DNA from: CAYNRE01 sp964399535
GTDB taxonomy: Bacteria > Planctomycetota > Planctomycetia > Pirellulales > CAYNRE01
Assembly (NCBI GenBank): GCA_964399535.1
Contig: CAYNRE010000030.1
Span: forward strand, 62,001 to 126,000
Direction of reading: 5' to 3'
Length of the DNA stretch: 64,000 nucleotides
Every line of letters begins with the position of its first letter. The stretch's first letter is position 1. The notes under the pieces are model-generated. The model did not search any database, was not told the origin of the DNA, and worked only from the letters and a program-made list of their open reading frames with translations. This document shows, in pieces, positions 35,462 through 43,521 of this stretch. The position numbers and the translations under genes are program-made.

Positions 35462-36130
35462 TTAACGCTCCGCCCCCGGCGGTGTCATCTGGGTTGCGCG
35501 CCGCAGTCGGCCGCGGGCCAAGAGCGTCACGCTTACCGGAATCGCGATCGATGCCGCCAGGACCCAAACCAGCGCCGCTTGCTGCCGAGCCCAGTGGCCC
35601 GCCGCCGCATAGACGGCTGCGATTCCCAAGTTGGCCAGCAGCGTGGGGGCCAGAAACCGAGACCAGCTCATCGACCCTGCCCCGGCCAGCAGAATGCAGG
35701 TTTCCGCCAGAATGGGAATGGCCCGGGTGAGCACCAAAGCCCCCACTCCCAAGCGATCGGTCAGTGCGCTCAGCCCAGCCAGGTCTTCGGGTCCAGCCAG
35801 CCGCAGCACCAGCGGGCGTCCCCAACGCCGCGCCAGGGCAAACGCAGCGATGGCACCCAGCGACATTCCCAGCCACGAGGCCAGTGTGCCACCGGCAAAG
35901 CCAAGCCGGGCCCCCGCAAAGGTGCTTACCAGGCTCGAGGGAATCGGCAACAGAACATCGCCCGCCAGGGAACTGGTCACCAGCGTGGCGGACCAGCCGG
36001 GGCCCAGCGCCGGGTCGCACCAGGCGGCAACCCGGGCTTCCAGCTTCGGACCGAATAGCACAAACGGCACGATCGGGGCGCCCAGGGCCGTCGCCACGAT
36101 AAGTCCTAGCCGGATGGTCGAGCATTCCAC
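35462..36130 (-). CDS. VTT/DedA-like (SNARE-associated) membrane protein
   Basis: The 222-residue protein starts at GTG 36130, with AGGA 10 bases upstream. It has five or six membrane segments, beginning IRLGLIVATALGAPIVPFVL. The central part with LVTSSLAGDVLLPIPSSLVS, AGARLGFAGGTLASWLGM and LTRAIPILAETCILLAGAG fits the VTT domain (TVP38/TMEM64, DedA relatives), including the proline-containing re-entrant loops. Members are proposed lipid scramblases or transport proteins. It precedes the YjhG-like gene by 63 bases on the same strand, so the two may be co-transcribed; a functional link is not obvious. Confidence 0.83.
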   Translation of the reverse strand: MECSTIRLGLIVATALGAPIVPFVLFGPKLEARVAAWCDPALGPGWSATLVTSSLAGDVLLPIPSSLVSTFAGARLGFAGGTLASWLGMSLGAIAAFALARRWGRPLVLRLAGPEDLAGLSALTDRLGVGALVLTRAIPILAETCILLAGAGSMSWSRFLAPTLLANLGIAAVYAAAGHWARQQAALVWVLAASIAIPVSVTLLARGRLRRATQMTPPGAER

Positions 36131-36361
36131 GTCGGACGGGTCCTGCCAGGTACGAAGCGGGCGATTGGGCCGTTACGGTTGTAGCGGCCAGGAGCGAACC
36201 TGCGCCCGATTCTCGATGGAATCGGCTCAAGGAACAACCGGTAGCGGCCGACCCGGCGAATTCCGACGAGATAGAGTTCGGTTGGCCCCCCTGGGGGCAG
36301 GCCAGATCGTCGTTGCCGGGCACTTTTCTGTCAGCAGGCCCCTTTCGAGGCTCTCGCGAAC

Positions 36362-37219
36362 ATGCTGCAAATCGGTCCCCAGTCGCCGTTTTGGATTTCG
36401 CTGCCCGAGGGGCGATCGCCTGTTGGGCCGGCCGCAATCGTCGCCTGGGAGGCATTGTCTGCTCCGGCAGCCACACAGCCAACCAGCGATCTCAGTTCGT
36501 TGGCGGCACTGGATGCCCTCCAGGCCGAGCTGGCCGAGTGGGAGCAGCAATCGGTCGGTCAGGCCAGCGCCGCGCTTGGCGCGCTCGACGCCGCCTGGTC
36601 GGGCGTCGACCAGGTGCTCGAGTCGATCGAGTCGGCCCTGGCGGCAGCGACCGAGCCCGGGCTGGCCCCCCAGGCCCGGGCAGCCCTGCAGCAGCAGATC
36701 GACGCCGGCCTCGCGGCAATCCAGCGAATAGCGAGCGCACCCACCTGGAACAACCAGCGGTTGCTGGACGGTTCGACCGAGTCGCTCACGTTTTCCTGGA
36801 ACGGCGGCCAGAGCAGCGCAACGCTCGAACTGGCGAGCGCAACGGCCGTAGCGCTGGCAGACGCCGCGTCGTCCCTGGTCGAGTTGGCCAGCGGCGGCGC
36901 CGCCGAGCTGGCGACCGGCCGAATCGATCTGGCGGCCGAGATCGTGCGGTCGGCTCGGCATCAGGTGCTTGCCCAGCGAGGGCGGCTGGGAGCATTCGAG
37001 CGATACACCCTGGGCACGGCAGGTCGCGCCAGCGACCAGTTGCAAACCCAGCGCGACGCTCCGGCCAGCCGGATCGGCGATGCCGACTCGGCCCAGCGGG
37101 TTTCCGGGTGGATCCGCAGCCGCCTGGTGGCTCGCGCCGCCGATCAGACCTGGTGGGCCACTAACGCTCGACGGGCGAATCTGGCGTTGCTGCTCGCCGG
37201 GTTACAATCCGGTCGGTAA
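36362..37219 (+). CDS. divergent flagellin-like protein
   Basis: The protein has 285 residues. Residues of about 80 to 138 follow the flagellin D1 pattern: VDQVLESIESALAAA, RAALQQQIDAGLAAIQRIA and WNNQRLLDGS. The C-terminal half resembles the flagellin return helices: IVRSARHQVLAQRGRLGAFE, then DADSAQ... and a final RRANLALLLAGL. The conserved N-terminal D0 helix of true flagellins (the INxNxxAxxA type start and SSGLRIN) is missing; residues 1 to 45 are Pro-rich and unlike it. It may be a structural paralogue or a non-filament protein. The end overlaps the convergent gene at 37161 by 59 bases. Confidence 0.75.
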   Translation: MLQIGPQSPFWISLPEGRSPVGPAAIVAWEALSAPAATQPTSDLSSLAALDALQAELAEWEQQSVGQASAALGALDAAWSGVDQVLESIESALAAATEPGLAPQARAALQQQIDAGLAAIQRIASAPTWNNQRLLDGSTESLTFSWNGGQSSATLELASATAVALADAASSLVELASGGAAELATGRIDLAAEIVRSARHQVLAQRGRLGAFERYTLGTAGRASDQLQTQRDAPASRIGDADSAQRVSGWIRSRLVARAADQTWWATNARRANLALLLAGLQSGR

Positions 37220-39986
37220 GGCTTCGCATGCGTGCGGCGGTCTTGCGGCGGAGTGGCCCCTCGACCGCCGCGGCGTCGCTGGCCGGCGGGGTCGCAGCCG
37301 GTTTGGCCTGGGGCCCCAGGGCCCAGCCGATCCAACCATCTTCGACCACGAGCTGGTTCACCACCAGGTCGTTGAGCCGCTCGTGCTCGGCCACGACCGC
37401 GGGCCACAGCGAAAGCGGTTTGTCCTTGGCAAACACCCGGCTAAAGATGCCGCGTAGCGCCACCTGTCCCCGAGCCCGCAGCCCACGGCCGGCCAACTGC
37501 ACCACTCCGTCGCGCACCATCTGGCCGTGCGGCACCGACAGGTCGGGGCGGTAAAACACATAGACTTCAAAGTTGCGCCAGTGTTCGCTCTTGTGATTCA
37601 CCTCGGCCAGCCGCAGGGTGAGCTTGACGCGCCCCTCGTCGAGGCTCACCCGCGCCGAATCGTGCGCGGCGAAGGTAACGAACACGTCGCGCGGCATCGA
37701 CTCGGGGGCCCGCTCCGAGGGCAGGTTCAGCCGCTCGACGATTCGGGCATACAGATCGGCCAGGTGCATCCGCTGACCATCGAGCTGGAGCTGTTGCACC
37801 AGGTTGTTGGCCGCCGATTCGTGAATTTGCACGCTGGCCCAGCTGTCGCCCGGCGCGCGGGGCCGGGGCGAATGGGCCGCCAATTGTTGGTCGGTTGCTA
37901 GCCGCACGCGGAGGGTCAAACGCTGGGCCGTGGTTTCGGCCTGAACCAGCGGCTCGAAACCCAGCCGCTCGAGCGGCAACTGCAGCCGCTCGTGCAACTG
38001 CCGATTCAGCTCGGCGAGCTGCCCCTGGGTTTCCCTTTCCACGCCGGCGCCGATTTCTTGCCGGAGCAGCTTCTGAGTTTCGCGGTGGGCCAGCGGCCGA
38101 TGGACCTCATACTGGTTGCGAATAATGCCCCGGGTGACGCGCCCCAGCACCGGCACCCAGTCGAGCGAGCTTTCCACCCCACGGAGCCGAGTCGACGAAT
38201 TGACCAGCACCTCGGCCGGATCGGCTTCGACGCCGTCCAGCGACAGCGACAGTACCTTGCGCACCTGGTAACTGGCGTCGCTCTTGTTCCACAGCATCGC
38301 CGGGCCGGTGCGCGACGAGGTGCGCGAGGCGATCTGGCCTTGTGCCTCGATCGCGACTCGCAATTGGTCGGGGTCCGGAACCAGCCGAAATTGAATGTTG
38401 CTGGTAGTAACGCTGCTGCCTCGCACTGGCACCCCCTGCACGGTCTGCCGCACGGCCTGGACCATGGGGGCCCGATCGGTCGAGAGCTGAGCCAGGAGTT
38501 GCCCGTTAAGGCAGATGCGCAGGTTCATTCCGCGCAGGTCCTCTTCGACCTGGTTCAGCAGCGACTTCAGCTCCGGATTGTTCTGACGCCGCAAGCCGAC
38601 AAGCATTTCGGCCAGGCTTCGAGCGGTGGTCGAGCTGGGCTGGCGGTCGAACGATTCCCAGTTCTCGAGCAGCGCGGCGGCGCTGGTATGGGCAGCATCG
38701 TCGCCCCCTTGGCGAGCCGCCGAGCCGGCCACGGTGCCAGACGCGGGACCGGCCGAGCTTTCCGTCGAACGCGCGTCTCCCGCGGCCCGTAGCGCTTCCC
38801 AAATCAGGTAGTTCTGCCAGAAGGTGCTCCACGACTCAGACGACGAACCCTCCAGCGCCAGCCAGGCCGCGGGCCAGTTGGCCGGCAACTGGGCCAACAC
38901 ACCCCGCCGGGCCGGCACCTCGGGAACTTGTCGATTCAAGGCCTGGGCCAGTTTCCAGGTATCGACGTGCTGCGACAGCGAATACCCGGTCCGGCGTAGC
39001 TCGGTCGCCTGGCTCGCAGTCGAAGCCCGCTCAGCTAACTTCGCGGCCTGGGAAGCCAAGCCAGCCAGGTCGTCCAACACGGCCTCCATTTCGTCGCCGG
39101 CCGAATGCGCCGCGAACAGCTCGGCGACGGACGACTCGACCCGGCTAGCCCAGGCACCGGCCAGCGGGTCGCAGTGCCAGCGGCCGACCCGCTCCAGCAA
39201 TCGCCCGGGCTGCGGCCAGCGAGGCCGGGCCTCGACCACCCGGGCCGTCGGTGCGGTCGCGGGCGGAACAGCGACCGGCACTGGAATGAGCGCCTCGGCC
39301 GGCACCTCAGCCCGGGCGGCGCTGGGGGCCTCGACCGTAAGATCGAACGGGGCCAGTGGAGCCACTGGCTCGGGCGGGTTGGGGTCGATGACCATCGGGC
39401 CCGGCATATCTCGGCTAGGGCGCCAGGCAAACCGCTCCGATTCCAGGGCCTCACGCACCTCGGCCTGGGCCATCAATCGCACCAGGGCAATTCGTAGCTC
39501 CAATCCGCCCGAGGCAAGCGACAGGTACGGCTCGGGCCGCGGGCGGAAATGCCGTCGGTAAATGTCGTCCAGGTCGGGGTGAATCGCCACCACCAGATGC
39601 GTCGTGCCGTCGGGCTCCTCGAAGTGGCACGCCTCGTCCCGGGGCAATTCCGGCGAGGCCGATCCGCTCGACGCCGCGGAATCCTGTTCGATCGACGCCA
39701 ATTGACCCTGCACCGGGCCGGCCGGAGCAGAGCCCGCCGGAGGGCCGGGCAGAACTTGCCGGGCCGGTTCGACATCGGCCGCCGGCGCTTGGCGCGTCTC
39801 CCCCTCGGGCAACTCGGGAACCTGCGCCGGCAACGACCGGTCGAGCGAATGATCCGCGGGAGCGTTTCCCCGCACCTGGAGGCGCGCGGGCAATTCCCAG
39901 CTCCGCGGTGCCGTCAAACACAAAATCAGCAGGCCGGCAAGCAGCCAAATAAGTGGCCACGTCGGCCTGGAGACCGCCCGACTCAT
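37161..39986 (-). CDS. large exported or membrane-anchored protein of unknown function
   Basis: The 941-residue protein starts at ATG 39986 (TAGGA upstream). It has one hydrophobic N-terminal segment (PLIWLLAGLLILCLTA), either a signal peptide or an anchor. Residues of about 30 to 130 are Pro/Ala/Glu-rich. The rest is a mix of helix (LSQHVDTWKLAQALNRQVPE) and strand regions without a recognised catalytic motif; it has FVTFAAHDSARVSLDEGRVK and ESAANNLVQQLQLDGQRMHL near the end. The second half reads like a repeated beta-rich domain. I believe it is a planctomycete-specific family but cannot name it. Its 3' end lies under the last 59 bases of the flagellin-like gene. Confidence 0.85.
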   Translation of the reverse strand: MSRAVSRPTWPLIWLLAGLLILCLTAPRSWELPARLQVRGNAPADHSLDRSLPAQVPELPEGETRQAPAADVEPARQVLPGPPAGSAPAGPVQGQLASIEQDSAASSGSASPELPRDEACHFEEPDGTTHLVVAIHPDLDDIYRRHFRPRPEPYLSLASGGLELRIALVRLMAQAEVREALESERFAWRPSRDMPGPMVIDPNPPEPVAPLAPFDLTVEAPSAARAEVPAEALIPVPVAVPPATAPTARVVEARPRWPQPGRLLERVGRWHCDPLAGAWASRVESSVAELFAAHSAGDEMEAVLDDLAGLASQAAKLAERASTASQATELRRTGYSLSQHVDTWKLAQALNRQVPEVPARRGVLAQLPANWPAAWLALEGSSSESWSTFWQNYLIWEALRAAGDARSTESSAGPASGTVAGSAARQGGDDAAHTSAAALLENWESFDRQPSSTTARSLAEMLVGLRRQNNPELKSLLNQVEEDLRGMNLRICLNGQLLAQLSTDRAPMVQAVRQTVQGVPVRGSSVTTSNIQFRLVPDPDQLRVAIEAQGQIASRTSSRTGPAMLWNKSDASYQVRKVLSLSLDGVEADPAEVLVNSSTRLRGVESSLDWVPVLGRVTRGIIRNQYEVHRPLAHRETQKLLRQEIGAGVERETQGQLAELNRQLHERLQLPLERLGFEPLVQAETTAQRLTLRVRLATDQQLAAHSPRPRAPGDSWASVQIHESAANNLVQQLQLDGQRMHLADLYARIVERLNLPSERAPESMPRDVFVTFAAHDSARVSLDEGRVKLTLRLAEVNHKSEHWRNFEVYVFYRPDLSVPHGQMVRDGVVQLAGRGLRARGQVALRGIFSRVFAKDKPLSLWPAVVAEHERLNDLVVNQLVVEDGWIGWALGPQAKPAATPPASDAAAVEGPLRRKTAARMRSLTDRIVTRRAATPDSPVER

Positions 39987-40281
39987 GAGTCCTACGCCCT
40001 TCATCCTTGAACGACCGGACGCTCCCCCCGGAGCGCGCGACACTATCCAAGAATCGGCAAAATAGGACGACTGAGTAAAATGACGATCTACGGATTGATG
40101 GGTAAATCCGGTGCTCAGTTCGGGTTAGTAAAGTTTGAGCACCAAGCGAATCGGGGGTCGCCAAGCGCCGGCTGGCCGGATTGGGCAAACTGGTCGGGCC
40201 CACCCCCTCAGTTGGCCAACCCCCCGCAGTTGGGTCGGCGACCCTAATCGGGTCGGCTGTTTCGGTCGATCGGGCCCGCCG

Positions 40282-40662
40282 TTAACCTGCCTCGCCCGCC
40301 ACGGAAACCATGACCGTGTCTTCGTGCTCGTAGCCGGGTGCGCAGCAACACAAGAAGCGCAGTTCCGCCGGGCCCGGATTGTAAATGGTGTGTACCTGGC
40401 CTGGGGGAATCGCGATTGCATCGCCCGGCTTCACCCGTCGCTCATCGTCGCCGAGGCGCATGAGCCCCTCGCCCGCGAGGATGTAATAAATCTCTTCGGT
40501 CTTGGGGTGATAATGCGGAGCCGTTCGAGTCTGGGGCGCGACCCGGGCCTCGGCCAGGCTTTGCAACCGGATTGCTGAATTACGGTGCGCCAACAGCTCG
40601 CGGATTTCGGAACCGTCTTTGGTGATGAACGACGGCACCTCGGCCAGGTTGCGAACGTCCAT
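40282..40662 (-). CDS. cupin-domain protein
   Basis: The 126-residue protein starts at ATG 40662 with CCGGAGGA upstream. It is a single small beta-barrel. The first cupin motif is HYHPKTEEIYYILAGEG (His, His, Glu metal ligands), and the second is PGDAIAIPPGQVHTIYNPG. The C-terminus has CCCAPGYEHEDT, where CAPGYEHED-like endings are common in small mannose-6-phosphate-isomerase-like cupins. It probably binds a metal; substrate unknown. The neighbours on both sides are on the same strand, but the gaps (295 and 323 bases) argue against an operon. Confidence 0.9.
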   Translation of the reverse strand: MDVRNLAEVPSFITKDGSEIRELLAHRNSAIRLQSLAEARVAPQTRTAPHYHPKTEEIYYILAGEGLMRLGDDERRVKPGDAIAIPPGQVHTIYNPGPAELRFLCCCAPGYEHEDTVMVSVAGEAG

Positions 40663-40985
40663 GGGGGAAAGTCCTCCGGCGGCGGAGAAAGGGGGGCGGC
40701 GATCGAACCACCCCTGCCGCGCGGTAGTGGACCCACTGGCCTGGGGCCCGTCAATCCCCGGTAATCGCGGCCGGGCCCGGCAGGCAACGTGACCGCACCG
40801 CGCGCCCGCGCGTTTCAGCATCGGTCGCCGGGAAACCCATCGCGGGTTTGGAACCTCGCCAGGCGAAACCGCCGAGAACCGCCCCCCGGCCCGCAGAGCG
40901 AACCCACCCGGCGAGTCGCGCCTGGGTCTGCGCGACTCGCCGGGCTTGGTCGAGGCCCCCGGCGCTGGGAGGAGGGCCGGAACCT
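40663..40985. other. intergenic region, nothing recognised
   Basis: These 323 bases separate two minus-strand genes. They are very GC-rich, with several short inverted repeats expected by chance. I saw no gene and no clear terminator or promoter. Confidence 0.4.
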
Positions 40986-41735
40986 CTAGGCCGCCAGCTT
41001 CAATTCGGTCACCGCCTGGCCGGTAATTCCCGCCAGGAACTCCTCGAAAATCCGCAGGTCGAGCGCCGACGCCGAGCTGGCCTCGGGATGGAACTGCGTT
41101 CCCATCGCGAACCAATCGCGCGTCGTGCTCTCGATGGCCTCGATCACGCCGTCGGGCGAGCGAGCCGACACGAGAAAGCCATCGGCCAGGGTGTCGATGG
41201 CCATGTGGTGCATGCTGTTAACGCGAATCTCTCCCTCGCCATACACCCGTTCCATGATGGTGCCGGGCACCACTTCCAGGGCGTGGCGATGGTTCGGATC
41301 GAGCGAATCGCGGTGCGGAATCGACTTGGGCAGGTCCTCGGGAATGTGGAGGAACAGGTTGCCCCCTTGCGTGAGGTTCAAGAGCTGCATCCCCACGCCG
41401 ATGCCGAAGACCGGCAGCCGCCGCCGCGCCACCAGCCGCATCAGGCGACGGTCGCAATCCTCGCGGCGCTTGTCGAGCAGTCGGATCGAAGGGTGAAGCA
41501 TGAAGCCGTCGCGGCGCGGGTCCAGGTCGGCGCCGCCGGTCATCACCACGCCATCGAGCCCGTCGAGAATGCAATTCAGATCCGCCTCGTCATCCAGCGG
41601 CGGTATCAGCACCGGTACCCCGCCGGCGGCGCTTACCGCGTCGGTGTACCCGCTCGGCAAATAGCAAAAGGCGGGCGAATCACCCTTCGACGCGCGAAAG
41701 TCAACGTTCAACCCAATCAGCGGCTTCCTGGCCAT
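40986..41735 (-). CDS. peptidase C26-like glutamine amidotransferase homologue lacking the catalytic cysteine
   Basis: The 249-residue protein begins MARKPLIGLNVDFRASKGDS, with GAGGAG upstream. It follows the gamma-glutamyl-gamma-aminobutyrate hydrolase (PuuD, C26) pattern: GGVPVLIPP, DGVVMTGGADLDP, the elbow, VNSMHHMAIDTLADG and QFHPEAS. The nucleophile elbow, normally GICRG[ML]Q, reads GIGVGMQLLN, so Gly113 replaces the catalytic Cys. His216 and Glu218 of the HPE motif are kept. The rest of the fold is intact, with no frameshift. The protein is therefore unlikely to be a classical hydrolase and may bind a ligand or have a changed chemistry. Confidence 0.9.
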   Translation of the reverse strand: MARKPLIGLNVDFRASKGDSPAFCYLPSGYTDAVSAAGGVPVLIPPLDDEADLNCILDGLDGVVMTGGADLDPRRDGFMLHPSIRLLDKRREDCDRRLMRLVARRRLPVFGIGVGMQLLNLTQGGNLFLHIPEDLPKSIPHRDSLDPNHRHALEVVPGTIMERVYGEGEIRVNSMHHMAIDTLADGFLVSARSPDGVIEAIESTTRDWFAMGTQFHPEASSASALDLRIFEEFLAGITGQAVTELKLAA

Positions 41736-42409
41736 GTGTCAGCTCCTCGACGACTACGTCCTGTGTCGTTTGGTCAAACCCACGCGAGCAGAGCCGGTCA
41801 GGGCTCGCTTGCCCGTGGGCCCCCGGTCAACCAGGGAAGCAACCGCTTCCGCCAGCCGGTGCTGCACGACGAACCAGTCCAGGCGATCAGGCCCCAAAAA
41901 CCTTTCGGCGTCGGCACGCCAAGCTGGCGCGCACACGCGAAAGACTGAGACGTCGTCCTTGACGTCGCCGTGTTCACACCCGCTCGACGCTTAGGGCTAC
42001 TGCCCGAATTGCCCCGGGGATGAACTCGAATTCCCTCTCGCGCGGCGGCCGGCCAGTCGCCGTTGGCAGACGCAACTCACCGGGCCACCGCTGGCGGTCG
42101 AGTCTACGGCTGCTGGTCAAGAGCAACCTAAAGACGCGACATCTTGGGGTAACCTGCCCCTGGCGGTACTACATCTGGCGGGTGCGGAAAATGCACTCTC
42201 ACTGCTAGCAGTTTTTCAATACCCCCAGGGGCGCCCTCGCCCAGACCGATGGCCGCGACGAATACCCAAACCTTGCAATACTTTACGTCGACCCAACCAG
42301 CCCTTATCCTGGGCCCACGGGTGCGGCTGGCCGCGGCGCGAACCGGCCGTTCGACTCGGCCTGCACCCTCGCCCGGTCGCCGTGAAGTAACTAGGAAAGC
42401 CCCGCCGCG
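41736..42409. other. intergenic region upstream of the OleA-like gene
   Basis: The flanking genes diverge from these 674 bases, and no gene is evident. The part from 42150 to 42235 holds an inverted-repeat element. A weak sigma70-type pair TTTACG (42282-42287) and TATCCT (42305-42310) with 17-base spacing lies 100 bases before the ketosynthase gene. Confidence 0.45.
42156..42232. other. structured element with nested inverted repeats
   Basis: GCCCCTGG (42156-42163) and CCAGGGGC (42225-42232) are perfect 8-base complements enclosing 61 bases. Inside lies the palindrome ACTGCTAGCAGT (42201-42212) followed by T residues to 42216. It could be a small terminator, an operator or a structured leader. 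Low confidence. Confidence 0.35.
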
Positions 42410-43513
42410 ATGCGTTACCGCCAGGTCTGCTTGGAATCGCTGGGCTTCACCCTCCCTGGCGAGGCGGTCACCTCCGATTCGCTCGAAGCGCGGCTCCAGC
42501 CGCTCTACCAGCGGCTCAAGCTTCCCGCCGGCCGGCTCGAGTTGATGACCGGCATCCGTGAGCGGCGATTCTGGAAGCCGGGCACGCTGCCCAGCGAAAA
42601 CAGCATCGCCAGCGGACGGCGGGCCCTCGAAGCCGCCGATTTCGACCCGGCCCGTGTCGGCATGTTGGTGCACGGCTCGGTTTGCCGCGACCATTTGGAG
42701 CCCGCCACCGCGTCGATCGTTCATCATGGCCTGGGCCTGCGGCCCGAGTGCCTGATTTACGATGTGTCGAACGCGTGTCTCGGTTTTCTGAACGGGCTGG
42801 TGCAAGTGGCCAATTCAATCGAGCTGGGCCAGCTCGAGGCCGGCCTGGTCGTGGCCAGCGAGGGAAGCCGCGAGGTGGTGGAGAACACGATTGCCCAGCT
42901 CAATCGAGATTCGTCGCTGAGCCGGCAAGCAATTAAATCGGCCGTGGCTTCGCTCACGCTCGGGTCGGCTAGCGTGGCGGGGCTGTTGGTTCGCGCCGAC
43001 CTGAGCCGCGGAGGCAGTCGGTTGCATACGGCCGTAGCGCGGGCAGCCACAGAGCACAACGAGCTGTGCCGCTCCGGGCGCGACGAGGCCGCGGCCCAGG
43101 GCATGCAAACCCTGATGCACACCGACTCAGAACGGCTGCTGCAGGCCGGAGTGGAAGCAGCCCGGGATACCTTTTCAGGCTTTCTTAGCGCAACCCAATG
43201 GCAGCGCGGCGACATTCAGCGTGTCTTCTGCCACCAGGTGGGCGTGGCTCACCGCCGGGCCCTGTTCGCGGCGCTCGAGCTCGACGAAGCGCTCGATTTC
43301 AGCACCGTCGAGTGGCTGGGAAACACCGGGGCAGCCGCCTTGCCGGTTACGCTAGCTCTGGCGGCCTACCAGCGCAAGATCGCTCCCGGCAATCGCCTGG
43401 CCCTGCTGGGCATCGGTTCGGGCATCAACGTGTTGATGCTCGGTGTGGACTGGCATGACGGCCGGGTGGGCGTTCCCCAAGGGTGCCCGTTGGGCCCCCT
43501 GCATTCGGAGTAA
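42410..43513 (+). CDS. OleA/FabH-type beta-ketoacyl synthase III
   Basis: The 367-residue protein is a thiolase-fold condensing enzyme. The triad is Cys123 (SNACLGFLNG), His275 (FCHQVGVAH) and Asn305 (LGNTGAAALP). Features beyond plain FabH point to OleA, which joins two fatty acyl chains head to head: the opening SLEARLQPLYQRL, GIRERRFW and the loop SVCRDHLEPATASIV with Glu97 at the place of the OleA catalytic glutamate. No oleB, oleC or oleD is present next to it. The next gene, 8 bases later, is an MFS transporter. OleA assignment is therefore inference; a standalone FabH-like role is the alternative. Confidence 0.87.
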   Translation: MRYRQVCLESLGFTLPGEAVTSDSLEARLQPLYQRLKLPAGRLELMTGIRERRFWKPGTLPSENSIASGRRALEAADFDPARVGMLVHGSVCRDHLEPATASIVHHGLGLRPECLIYDVSNACLGFLNGLVQVANSIELGQLEAGLVVASEGSREVVENTIAQLNRDSSLSRQAIKSAVASLTLGSASVAGLLVRADLSRGGSRLHTAVARAATEHNELCRSGRDEAAAQGMQTLMHTDSERLLQAGVEAARDTFSGFLSATQWQRGDIQRVFCHQVGVAHRRALFAALELDEALDFSTVEWLGNTGAAALPVTLALAAYQRKIAPGNRLALLGIGSGINVLMLGVDWHDGRVGVPQGCPLGPLHSE

Positions 43514-43521
43514 GTCAATCG

